From assembly GCA_963920575.1 (NCBI GenBank), contig OY986972.1:9436010-9500009 (forward strand): DNA of 64,000 bases, written 5' to 3'. A program made the position numbers and the translations under genes. The first letter of the stretch is position 1. Each line of letters begins with the position of its first letter. This document shows positions 55,143 to 64,000 of this stretch, in pieces. The notes beneath the pieces are model-generated. The model was not told the DNA's origin, ran no database searches, and saw only the letters and a program-made list of their open reading frames with translations. The stretch is from Narthecium ossifragum. Its lineage: Eukaryota; Streptophyta; Magnoliopsida; Dioscoreales; Nartheciaceae.

Positions 55143-57482
55143 TGTGAGGACCTGCCCCTCTACTCCTGTGGCTCGTTGTAGACCGCAAGGGCAATTTGAT
55201 AAATTGCGCCTTGTTGGTTTGTTTCACACCCGCGTGTGCACACACTGGCCTTGTTTGTGTTAATGCATGTATAGAACGGCTAGGTAGACCCGGGATCGGA
55301 AGATCCCAGCTCGGGCGCGCGGAAGCTTGCCTTTGGGCAGCTGACGACCCTTGAGCGATCGATCTCTCCTTGGGACGATCGATCGGACTCGTGAGCGAGT
55401 CGGTGGGTTTTGATCCGGGGCGAGAACGATCGATCGCTTCTTGGAGCGACCGATCTGACTTGCGTCGGTGGCTTTTCTGCTTCGCGAGGACGGCCGCCGT
55501 TGGCCGTCGCTCTCTCCTGTCAGAGAGGGAAGACTTCCCCTCCCCTCCCCTCACTTTTTCCCCCTTCCCCCGGCTGTCCCCTCCCCCCTTTTCCCTCCTT
55601 TTCTTCCCCTCCTCTTCCTCCTTCTCCTCCTTTCTTCTTCCTCCTTCTTTCTTCTCCCGAGAGCCCTGTTTTTCCCTTGTTTCCGGCAGCCATCTTCCTC
55701 ACCTCCGTTCTCCCTCCTCCGGCCATCTTTTTCGGCGTTCTAAGGCTCGTTGGATCCGTGACAACGAGAGGAAGATCCCTGAAGTAATTTGGAAGCTTGT
55801 TGGCGATCAACTCGCGGGGAATCAGCCGAGGAAAGCGCAACTAGGTAGGGTTATACCTACTGTGTTTATTTCGGGTTTTCTCTAGATCTAGCCGTTGGAT
55901 CTTGTTGATCCTTATTTTGTTGGATTCCTTATGCCTATTAGAATAACTTATTTAAGTTTCATGTTAATCAGTTGAGATTTGAGTAGGTTTTATGCATGAT
56001 TAATCTCAGATTTCTGGTTTTCTGCTGTTCTTGAGAAACAGGCGGCTTGCGGCGAGTTTTCCGGGCGGCGAGTACATGATCTTGGTTTCTGATAAACATA
56101 AGAGTTGTAGATCTCTTCGTTAGCTTTCCATCCCATCTTGTTTCGTAATTGTCCGATTTATGTACGATTTGTTATGAATTGTTTGCAGGGGGGCTGCGTT
56201 GCAGCAATTAAATTGGTAAGTGAGTTGATTAGCGGTTTTAATTTGTATTTTCCCGTTAATCCAACTGTGGGATGATTATGAATTTTGGATATGTTGATCC
56301 TGGTATATACACCTACTGGTGGCTAAGTTGGATCTTGAATCCGACATCGTTTGGATGTCAGATCGACGGGATCAATTAGCCTCTAAGTAGAGGTTTTGGG
56401 TGTTTGAATATAATATTATATTTCGGAATATAATATTATATTGTTACTGTTCATTCCGTGGTTTTCGGGGTTGCTTCCCGTTGCAGGAGTTCGAGGTTGA
56501 CGGTCGTGGTACCATCGAAATGCCGGGACCCGCTGCGGATCGGCTGGCAGCGGTTGGTGGTACCGCTGCAGCGATCCAGTAGACTTATATGATGCTTGAC
56601 ATACTGTTGCATGCTTTGCTTTTTATCTGTGTATGTCATAGCATGCATTCCATGTTGTGCCTTAGTTGCATTGGTTAGGGCGTGGGTGATCTTTGGGTCG
56701 CCGTCCCGAGGCTGGAAGCTCGGACTTAGCCCTAGGACCAGGGTTGGGTAGTTTGGACCCGGTTGGAATTGTGGTGTCCAGTCGATTTCATGATAAGCTT
56801 AGATGACTGGTACACTGGTCACTTGATGATTGTAGAGGTCGTGTCGACCTTGAGTCGGATGCTGAGGTGTAGCCGGTGTCCCACTGTGCGGACCTTGCAG
56901 TGTTGGGTTCCTGTAGTTGTGTCGCCAGTGTTGTTCCTGCTACTGAGTGCTGCCCCTAGGCACTAGGGACACGCGGTGGGGTTATGGGACCCCTGTATAC
57001 ACCCAGATCCTACTTTAGGGCGACACTCTTGCGTTTCCCTCTTCCTTCTGTGTATCGTAGTGTAGATCCCTATTGAGCTTAGTGCTCACTCCTACCCGGG
57101 CTGCGTTTTGCAGGTGCAGGCGTTAGTTCCTCTTCCGTGGCCCCTACCGGGCCGTTGGTTGGCGATGCGGCGGCGCCAGGTGGAGTCTGAGAGGTGGTGA
57201 TCCTATACAGTTTTTATCCTAAGTTAGATAGTCTCCTACGGGAGTAATGTTGTATTTGAACTCCCCCCTCTCCGAGGATTTGTATATTAAACTTTTTTGA
57301 GTTTTAAATCTGTGGTTTGAGGCTTCATTATTATATTGTATCTTTAATTTGGGAGTGCTTTGGAGAACTGTTAGAGAGACCAATAGGTTAGAGAGAACCC
57401 TCGCCAGCTTTTCTTCCGCGTTTGTTAGGTTCCGGTTCGTGTCGCCCGGCCCGGTTGGGCTTTCGCAGGTCGGGGCGCGACA
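55143..57482 (+). mobile_element. solo LTR, group B-related (Tekay-like), TSD CCAAT
   Basis: A 2,340-bp single LTR that starts TGTGAGGACCTGCCCC and ends GTCGGGGCGCGACA, flanked by CCAAT at 55138-55142 and 57483-57487. It shares start and end modules with the group B LTRs (GGGCAATTTGATAAATTG, GTTTCACACCCGCGTG, CTCCTACGGGAG). Two paired CGATCGATC sites lie near 55,357-55,385 and 55,425-55,460. It gives the full length expected for the group B LTR. It is inserted in the 3' region of the Athila element. Long open frames at 55.1-55.9 kb are C/T-rich LTR sequence, not genes. Confidence 0.92.
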
Positions 57483-57816
57483 CCAATTGTTCAAGGTCGT
57501 AGACATGCATAATAAGAGTTCCACCTTATCAGATCAATCGTGTTCTATATAGCACAGAGCACGAAAACTTCTTATCTTCATACACATGCTACTAATACAT
57601 GAAATTAACGTCTACACTTCAAACATGTTAATCACCATCCAGACGAACACATGTGACGTGACAAATAAAATTTACATACAGAAACAACTTCTACCCACCA
57701 TTAGTCCAAACACACCACTATCTTCCGGACCAATCATCCAACCCCCGCATTTAAAGTACAGCATGCTTTTTTCTTCTTCTTCTTTTTTCTTTTGAACTAT
57801 CAGACACTTTGCCTTT
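57483..57816 (-). other. Athila 3' internal non-coding part
   Basis: AT-rich with a TTCTTCTTCTTC run near 57,771. No coding motifs. Integrase homology ends abruptly at 57,817, so most of integrase has been deleted here. Confidence 0.5.
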
Positions 57817-59967
57817 TTACGCGACAAGAATATAAGTATACCAATATGGTGGAGGAAATGGTCCCATAAACTCTATGCCCCAAATATCAAACAATTCCAC
57901 CACTAGATTATTTGTAAGAGGCATCTCATTCATTTTGCTTATGTTCCCAGATCTTTGACATCCGTCACACTTAACAATAAAATTAAACACATCTTTGAAT
58001 AAGGTAGGACAGAAGAAACCATATTGAAGAACTTTAAAAGCAGTTTTCTTACCTCCAAAGTGTCCACAAGTTAATTCATGACTAAATTTCAATATATCAT
58101 CATGCTCATATTCTGGAACACAACGCCTTATTATTTGATCAGGACAGTGCTTAAATACATAAGGGTCATCCCAAAAGTAATATCTAACTATAGACAAAAA
58201 TCATTTCTTTTCTTGTGAACTTAAATCAGCACGCAGAACATTACTAGCTAAATAGTTAACAATATTCGCATACCAGGGCTCTTTACTATTCACAGAAAAT
58301 AGTTGTTCATCGGGAAAACATTCTTGGATACGTTGAACATCCTTAGGGCCGGCCATGTGCTCCAATCGCGACAAGTGATTTGCCACTACATTGTCGCTCG
58401 CTTTATTGTCCCTTATTTTCAAATCAAACTCTTGCAGCAGCAGGATCCACCTGATTAACCTTGGCTTGGTATCCTTTTTTATTAGTAGATATTTTAATGA
58501 TGCATGATCTGAATAAATAACAACTTTAGATCCAATCAAATAAGAGCGAAATTTCTCCAATGCAAAAACAACGACAAGTAATTCTTTCTCTGTGGTTGAA
58601 TAATTGACTTGAGCATCATTGAGGGTACGACTTGCATAATAAATAGTATGAGAAATCTTATTCACCCTTTGTCCTAACACAGCCCCTATAGCATAATCAG
58701 ACGCATCACACATTATCTCAAAGGGCAACGACCAATCAAGAGGCATAATAATAGGTGCAGTAATCAATTTCTCTTTTAAAGTATTGAAAACGTCAAGACC
58801 GGCTTTACTAAACTTAAACTCAACATCCTTGGCCAATAAATCACACAAAGGTCGTGCAATCTTAGAAAAATCTCTAATGAATCTGCGATAAAATCCTGCA
58901 TGGCCCAAAAAACTTCGTACACCCTTTACAAAAGTAGGTGGCGGTAATTTCTCAATCAAATCTATTTTTGCCCTATCAACTTCAATACCTTTACTAGAGA
59001 TAGCATGTCCCAAAACAATACCTTGCCTTACCATGAAGTGACTCTTCTCCCAGCTCAATGTCAAATTAGTCTCCTCACATTTCTTAAGCACCAATGTTAG
59101 ATGTTCAAGGCAATTATCAAAAGAATTCTTAAAGACAGAAAAATCATCCATAAATACCTCGACAAACCTTTCTATCATGTCAAAAAAAATCGCTATCATA
59201 CATCTTTGAAAAGTAGCAGGAACGTTACATAATCCAAATGACATCTGTCTATACATAAATGTTCCAAAGGGACAGGTGAATGTAGTCTTCTCTTGGTCCT
59301 CAGGGGCGATGGTTATTTGATTATACCTGAAAATTCATCAAGAAAACAATAAAATGCGTGACCAGCTAAACGTTCTAGTATTTGATTGATAAAAGGTAAG
59401 GGAAAGTGATCCTTTTTAGTAGCTGCATTAAGCTTGCGATAATCGATGCAGACACGCCATCCAGTTGTCATCCTCGTGGGTATAAGCTTATTGTTCTCAT
59501 TCTTCACAACTGTTATTCCCGATTTCTTAGGGACTATATGAACTGGACTTACCCAATTGCTGTCAGAAATAGGATATATAACACCAACATCAAATAATTT
59601 AAGAACCTCTGCTCGAACAACTTCTTTCATATTTGGATTAAGACGATGTTGGGCGTCTCTTATAGGCTTGGCGTCCTCTTCCAACATACTGTGATGCATG
59701 CACATAGTAGGACTCACTTCTTTAATATCTGCAATTGTCCAGCCTATTGCAGTTTTATACTCCCTAAGAACTCTCAATAATTTTTCCTCTTCCAATGGAG
59801 TAATGTCAGAAGCAATAATCACAGGTAGGGTTTCATTCTCACCAAGATATGCATATTTCAGATTAAAAGGAAGAGGTTTTAACTCAAACTTAGGTGGAGA
59901 TACTATTGATGAAACCATTTTAAAATGAGAGATGTCTAGCATATCTAACCGAAATCCACCAGGGGGG
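57817..59967 (-). pseudogene. Athila pol: RT, RNase H, truncated integrase
   Basis: The frame coming out of the solo LTR reads GGFRLDMLDISHF and passes to RT motifs: WVSPVHIVPKKSG, GWRVCIDYRKLNAATKKDHF and YCFLD, which are characteristic of the Athila clade. A 1-base shift lies near 59,330. The next frame (59256-58201) has the palm motif [24 protein letters not shown], and RNase H with [13 protein letters not shown] and [11 protein letters not shown] stop at 58,198-58,200 separates the integrase start (58197-57817), which shows the H..C..C zinc site (HELTCGHFGGKKTA, CDGCQRSG) and the first core D region before a TAA. The rest of integrase is missing. Confidence 0.88.
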
Positions 59968-61622
59968 TGATGTGCTGTCGCAGGCACTCAAAAATAAAAT
60001 CAATACTCTTCAAAACAAATGTAGTAGTGCGAGTACGAGTCGATCCCACGAATAGTGTTCAGTCTAGTTTTGTGCTTAGTGAACAAAGATAGGGGGGTTT
60101 TTAAACGTGAGGAAAAACAATAAAGAAATAATCTAAATAAAAGAAACAAGTTGAATCAAGAGAACAAATCTTGGTCTGAGTCAACATCCACCATCGGAAT
60201 CCAACAACTGATCATAGATACAAGTATCAATCAATTCATACCATGAATATTCACCGTCCGAATTAAATTCGAATCTCTCCTCAATCATAGTTAATTAGAA
60301 ACAAGCGATCTAATCAACCCTAACTACTAGACAACCTAAGACAAGCGCTGTAGATTTAATCTAGTAGCAGCATTAAGAATAGGGAGATCGATGAAGCTAA
60401 ACAACACAAGCACAAGCGGTTGCATTTAATCTAGTTGAATATTCTTCCTAAGATCTAACAAGATCTGATCAGCAGTAAATTATTAGATCCTAGTTGCTTC
60501 GCAGATTAGAGGGATCAAACAATTCCGGATTTGATATCCAACCTAGCAGTAGATCGCCATGAATAATAAACTAGTAGCGCTCCTAGCTATTAGACAAGAC
60601 AATCATGAAGATAAACACAGAAGAACATTCAATACTCATCTATAAACTGAACAATAAAAATAAATTAGATCTCACCGTCTCATTGATTCCGAGGTTTCAG
60701 TCTCCTCGACCAAGGATCAAGATTTAGCCACGCAGGGCCATCAAGAACAATCCTCAAAAGATTCTAATAAAGAAAATAAAACCTAGAAAAAATATAAAGG
60801 AGGAGAAAGAGCAGCCAAAAGTGTCCAAGAATCCCCCCTCAAACCCTAGAAAGAGTCATATTTATAGCCTCAAGTGTATCCACCCTCGGATTAGATCACA
60901 ATCGTTGATTTTCTTTACTGGGAAAAGTCCGATCGATCGGACCTTGGATGCTGGATCGATCGGCCTCATTAAACTCTTCAACTTGTAGTCACGCCCGAGT
61001 CCGATCGATGGATGGATCGATCGAACTTTGCTCCTTTAGAAAGCATACGTTCTGTCAACTTTAATTCCCAAGTCCGATCGATCGAACTTTAAGTGCTGGA
61101 TCGATCGGATGCATAAAAATCCACCTTCTCTGGCTATTTTTGAGTCCGATAGATCCAACTCTAGGAGTCGGATCGATCTAGCTCAATAGGAGTGATGGTT
61201 CGATCGATCGAACTATATTCAGCCAAAAACTACATGTTCTGTCACGGTTTTGCCAGGTCCGATCGATCGGACCTTCGCTCGGACTTCCAGCTTATTTTCC
61301 TTTCTGCCATTCAGACTGCGCATCGGTACTGAAATTGCCGTAACTTCCTCTAGGAAACTCGGAATCACGAACCGTAAAATTCTCCAGAATCTAGACTTCA
61401 AGAGCTTTCCAACGATGTATGGCGCATCCTCTGGTTCTTCATGAGCAGGTACAGATAAATCTTTAAAGTTGATCCAAGCACTCTTTTCAGCTTCTTTTCG
61501 ACTTAAGGACTTCAATTGCATCCTAAATCAAAATATAAGAATAATGAGTGTATTTAGGAACTAAATAAGCATAGGAGACTAAATATTAAGGGATAAAAAT
61601 GTAACATTATGCATTCTCATCA
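59968..61622 (-). mobile_element. solo LTR of Athila-like family, TSD GGGGG
   Basis: A 1,655-bp LTR with TGATG...CATCA termini, flanked by GGGGG at 59963-59967 and 61623-61627. It lies inside the Athila pol frame between LQPYP and PGGFRLDM. It shares modules with 53989-55071 in the same orientation, so the family has inserted into itself. Positions 60,930-61,275 hold at least six TCCGATCGATCGGAC-type palindromes. Confidence 0.85.
60930..61275. repeat. TCCGATCGATCGGA palindrome array
   Basis: Palindromic CCGATCGATCGG, TGGATCGATCGG or TTCGATCGATCGAA units lie near 60,930, 60,954, 61,003-61,022, 61,076, 61,100, 61,165, 61,201 and 61,259. Spacing alternates about 24 and 45-75 bp. Confidence 0.85.
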
Positions 61623-61627
61623 GGGGG

Positions 61628-62076
61628 TATGGTTGCAATGCATCAAGGGCTGCCGTGACCTCCTCTACTCCATCATAGTTGTGTGCATCCTCCTTTTCCA
61701 TCATCAATGCCGCTTCCAATGCAGTCTTAACTTGCTCATGTCTGAAATTAGAAAACACCATTGAATCTAATACATCTATTGAGAAACAATCAAAAGAATT
61801 TGAGGGATATGACATAGAATCAAACACTTTAAATTCAACCGTTTCACCTAAGACTGTCATGCTTAGCTTGCCATCATGCACATTAATCATAGTTTTGTTG
61901 TAGCCATAAATGGACGTCCGAGCAAAATCGAAAAATTTCTATCATGCAAGGGTGCATCATCCATATCCAATATCACAAAATCAGCAGGGATAATTAATTT
62001 ATCATCTTGTACTAAGATGTCTTCTACAATGCCAAATAGATATTTAATTGAACGATCTGTAAATTATAGAGACATC
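61628..62076 (-). pseudogene. Athila gag-pol protease region
   Basis: Minus-strand coding homology: DRSIKYLFGIVEDILVQ, PADFVILDMDDAP, FSILLGRPFMATTK, MINVHDGKLSM. This is the aspartic protease-like region upstream of RT in Athila polyproteins. It is interrupted on the 5' side by an LTR at 62,077 and on the 3' side by the solo LTR. A stop lies near 62,062. Confidence 0.8.
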
Positions 62077-62229
62077 TGTTGACATCAATTTTAGCTAAGG
62101 CTAAGTCGACAGCATTTGCGGAATTCCCCAATTAAATTCGCATGCACCAAATCAAAACTGGCTCATACACAGCCGAATCCATCCAAATTACCTACATTTT
62201 CCCGGTTTTGACGACATCCTATACAAACC

Positions 62230-62965
62230 GAGGGAAAAAGGGTATTTTGGTAATTTTACTCACCCAAGGATATTTTGGGAATTTAGACCAAAATACATGT
62301 CTAAATTTCCCACTACACTCCAAAATAGCCCTTACATAGCTTTGATGGCATCCTAAATAAGTTGTGTAAATATAGGGGCGTTTTGGTAATCTTCCACAAC
62401 ATCAGGGGCGTTTTGGTAATCTTCCACAACATCAGGGGCATTATAGAAAACTTCCTGAAATAAATAAGGAAAAAATCCGAAAATTCAAAATAAACCCAAA
62501 CAAATACCTAAACTCAAATTCGCCTAAGTCCCGGCCAGGGCGATGCGCGCGCCATGCGCGCGCACGTTACTTGCATACATCAAGTCTAAAATATGCGCGT
62601 CACCTAATGCGCGCAGGTGTCCATGACACGTGCAACATAGACGTGTCGTCATGCATCGCGTCCAAATTAAAGTATGCCCAAATCTCGGCAAAAATATACA
62701 TGCGCTACATAATGCGCGCACGTGTCCATGACACACACACAAGTCGCGTTGCCATGCGTCGCGCCTAAACAACCAGACCGAAAGGGTATTTTGGTCATTT
62801 AATCCCAAGGGGCATTTTAGTCATTTCACATCTTCAGGGGTGTGAAAATCTAAAATAGAGGTATTTTCTCTACCCTGGGGGGCATTTCGGTCAAAAATAC
62901 ATATGACCGATAAAATGGGTATTTTGATAATTTTCAACCGGCATGCCGGGGATATTTCAGTAAAT
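62230..62965. repeat. dispersed GGG-CATTTTGGTAATTTT motif series
   Basis: Variants of GGG(G/T)(C/A)(A/G)TTTTGGTAAT occur near 62,240, 62,270, 62,376, 62,408, 62,440, 62,786, 62,810, 62,880, 62,918 and 62,950. Two of them (62,373-62,404 and 62,405-62,436) form a 32-bp tandem pair. The same motif type sits near the start of the A and B LTRs. Confidence 0.75.
62525..62765. repeat. 112-bp imperfect tandem pair rich in GCGCGC
   Basis: ATGCGCGC followed by (A/C)(G/A)(G/C)GTGTCCATGACAC occurs at about 62,608 and 62,720. Alternating purine-pyrimidine GCGCGC runs are frequent (62,535-62,565). Confidence 0.75.
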
Positions 62966-63398
62966 TCTCCAAATATCACATGAAATTCAAAATTCAAACA
63001 AGACATTCAAAATTTGGACAAATGTCCGACAGCCGGAAAATTATTTGATTGAATAAATATTCAAAATTCAAACAAGTTCACATGAACTTGAAATTTAAAT
63101 GGGACATTCAAACATACATTTGAAATTTAAATGCCAAATCCTAACTCCCTAAGCTGGATGGTTAGGAAATCCTAACCTCTCAACATCTCAACAAACGCCA
63201 GATCTCAACCCCCTCGCCTGATGGTTAGAAACAATCTAACACATCAGCTTCTTACACCTGGAGATCAAATCTCAACATCCGTTGGATATCCCATGATCTG
63301 CTCCTGCGTATCTCATGGACCTCTCAATCAGATCTCAACAGCGGATCCCTTGATAAGCTGGCATCTCACCCCAAATGGCCAGCTAACACCCCGATTCC

Positions 63399-63403
63399 TA
63401 TAA
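63399..63403 (+). promoter_or_regulatory. TATA box of the right-edge LTR
   Basis: CCTATAAGAAG in a C-rich context, about 1.3 kb into the LTR, followed by a purine-rich stretch. Typical U3 promoter placement; inference. Confidence 0.5.
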
Positions 63404-64000
63404 GAAGAGGGGAAAGGAACAGAGCAAGGGCTGGAAAAAAAAAATATTGAAAAGAAGAAGAGAAGGCTTGGACGCGGAGGGAGTAACCCATCGCCGTCGC
63501 CGGCCTTGGGCCAGCCCCAGGTCGTCGTCGTCGTCCAGCCAGAGGAAAACTCGCCGCCGTCTTCTTCGAGCCAGCCAGGGAACCCATTGTTGCCTAAGGA
63601 GGAAGTCATCGTCTTCCTCGTTGCTGTCTTCCTCGACGCAGTCCGAACCCATCACCGAAAGAGCAAAGGAAGAGAAGAGAGGCTGGCAAAAAATAGAGAA
63701 AGCAGAGAGAGTGGCGGGCGAAATAGCAAAGAAAGAAAGAAGAAGCAGAGCAAAGAAAGAGAGAAGAAAAAGAGAAGGCTTGACGCCCAGGAGGGAGGAA
63801 CCCATCGCCATCGTCATCCTCGTCGCCGTTTTCCTCGAGCCAGCCCGAGGAGATTCGCCGAGGAACCCATCGCTGTCATCTCCTCTGTTTCCAACCGGCG
63901 GAACCCATCCATCGCCACCCTTCAAGGAGTTCGCCGTCGCCCCTGTTCCGACCCAAGAAAAATCCCAAAAGCTTCGTCGCCGTCGTCTCTGATCCAGCCG

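Larger units (their letters stand above)
53989..62076 (-). mobile_element. Athila-type Ty3/gypsy retrotransposon, multiply interrupted
   Basis: Minus-strand element. From right to left: protease (62,076-61,628), solo LTR insertion (59968-61622), RT/RNase H and part of integrase (59,967-57,817), an internal 3' stretch interrupted by a solo LTR (55143-57482), and the 3' LTR (53989-55071). Its 5' side is interrupted at 62,077 by another LTR and would continue beyond the right edge. Confidence 0.75.
62077..64000 (+). mobile_element. LTR (TGTTGACATC type) running off the right edge
   Basis: Begins TGTTGACATCAATTTTAGC, a start common in plant gypsy LTRs, exactly where the Athila protease sequence stops, so it is an insertion. 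The five bases before it are ACATC; the partner copy would be outside the window. A TATAA box lies at 63399-63403. The transcribed part after it is purine-rich with long open frames that show no gag motifs. Its LTR end, primer site and genes are not in the window. Confidence 0.65.

Noticed and set aside
55129..55885. Several overlapping open frames over 100 codons
   Set aside because: They lie wholly or mostly in a solo LTR with defined target duplication, C/T-rich, without motifs.
63398..63992. Open frames of 175-181 codons at the right edge
   Set aside because: Low-complexity arginine/serine-rich on both strands in LTR or leader DNA; no gag similarity visible.

Overview
This is nuclear DNA of a flowering plant. 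Evidence: intron-bearing genes with GT-AG splice sites for a plant-type cytosolic APS kinase, a DWF5-type sterol reductase and DPH3; plant-specific Copia (SIRE type), chromovirus (Tekay type) and Athila LTR retrotransposons; and PIF/Harbinger, hAT and CACTA DNA transposons. A monocot is plausible from the element mix, but the species cannot be named from the sequence. No tRNA, rRNA or CRISPR locus was seen.

Host genes are few. An APS kinase gene runs leftward at 1.2-2.5 kb, with its last exon not visible. The 3' half of a DWF5-like 7-dehydrocholesterol reductase gene lies at 33.7-35.6 kb on the minus strand. A compact, intact DPH3 gene lies at 36.4-36.7 kb, also minus. Small gene-like fragments sit at 45.1-45.4 kb (coiled coil) and 53.2-53.6 kb (possible glycosyltransferase).

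The rest is nested mobile DNA. At 0.2-7.4 kb there are miniature inverted-repeat elements with clear TSDs (TAA, TAA, ATTGCAAT). From 7.7 to 30.8 kb there is a retrotransposon nest. A plus-strand Tekay-like LTR (A') is split by a complete minus-strand relative (A, 8,234-13,788, TSD GTTCA) that has lost RT, RNase H and the integrase core by an in-frame deletion. This is followed by a gag-only SIRE-type Copia element whose 3' region holds a second Tekay-like group (B, 20,295-28,987). Group B is rearranged, with LTRs in inverted orientation around a decayed plus-strand pol gene and a head-to-head LTR palindrome near 27,755. A LINE at 30.8-32.9 kb is split by a 1.37-kb LTR-type insertion. At 37.3-52.7 kb lie a Harbinger element with both of its genes, a hAT MITE and a decayed CACTA element. 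At 54.0-64.0 kb a minus-strand Athila element is interrupted by three LTR-type insertions: a solo Tekay-like LTR (TSD CCAAT), a solo LTR related to Athila's own LTR (TSD GGGGG), and an LTR that runs off the right edge.

The most unusual signal is a recurring architecture inside LTRs. Clusters of palindromic GATCGATC (or CGGTCGATC/GATCGACCG) units, often paired as 30-45 bp hairpins, occur in at least three LTR groups (A', B and its solo relative, and the TGATG...CATCA family). Other points of interest are the foldback in group B, the truncated but open DWF5 half-gene, a duplicated splice acceptor plus exon at 45.1 kb, and a stop codon directly before the catalytic glutamate of the Harbinger transposase.
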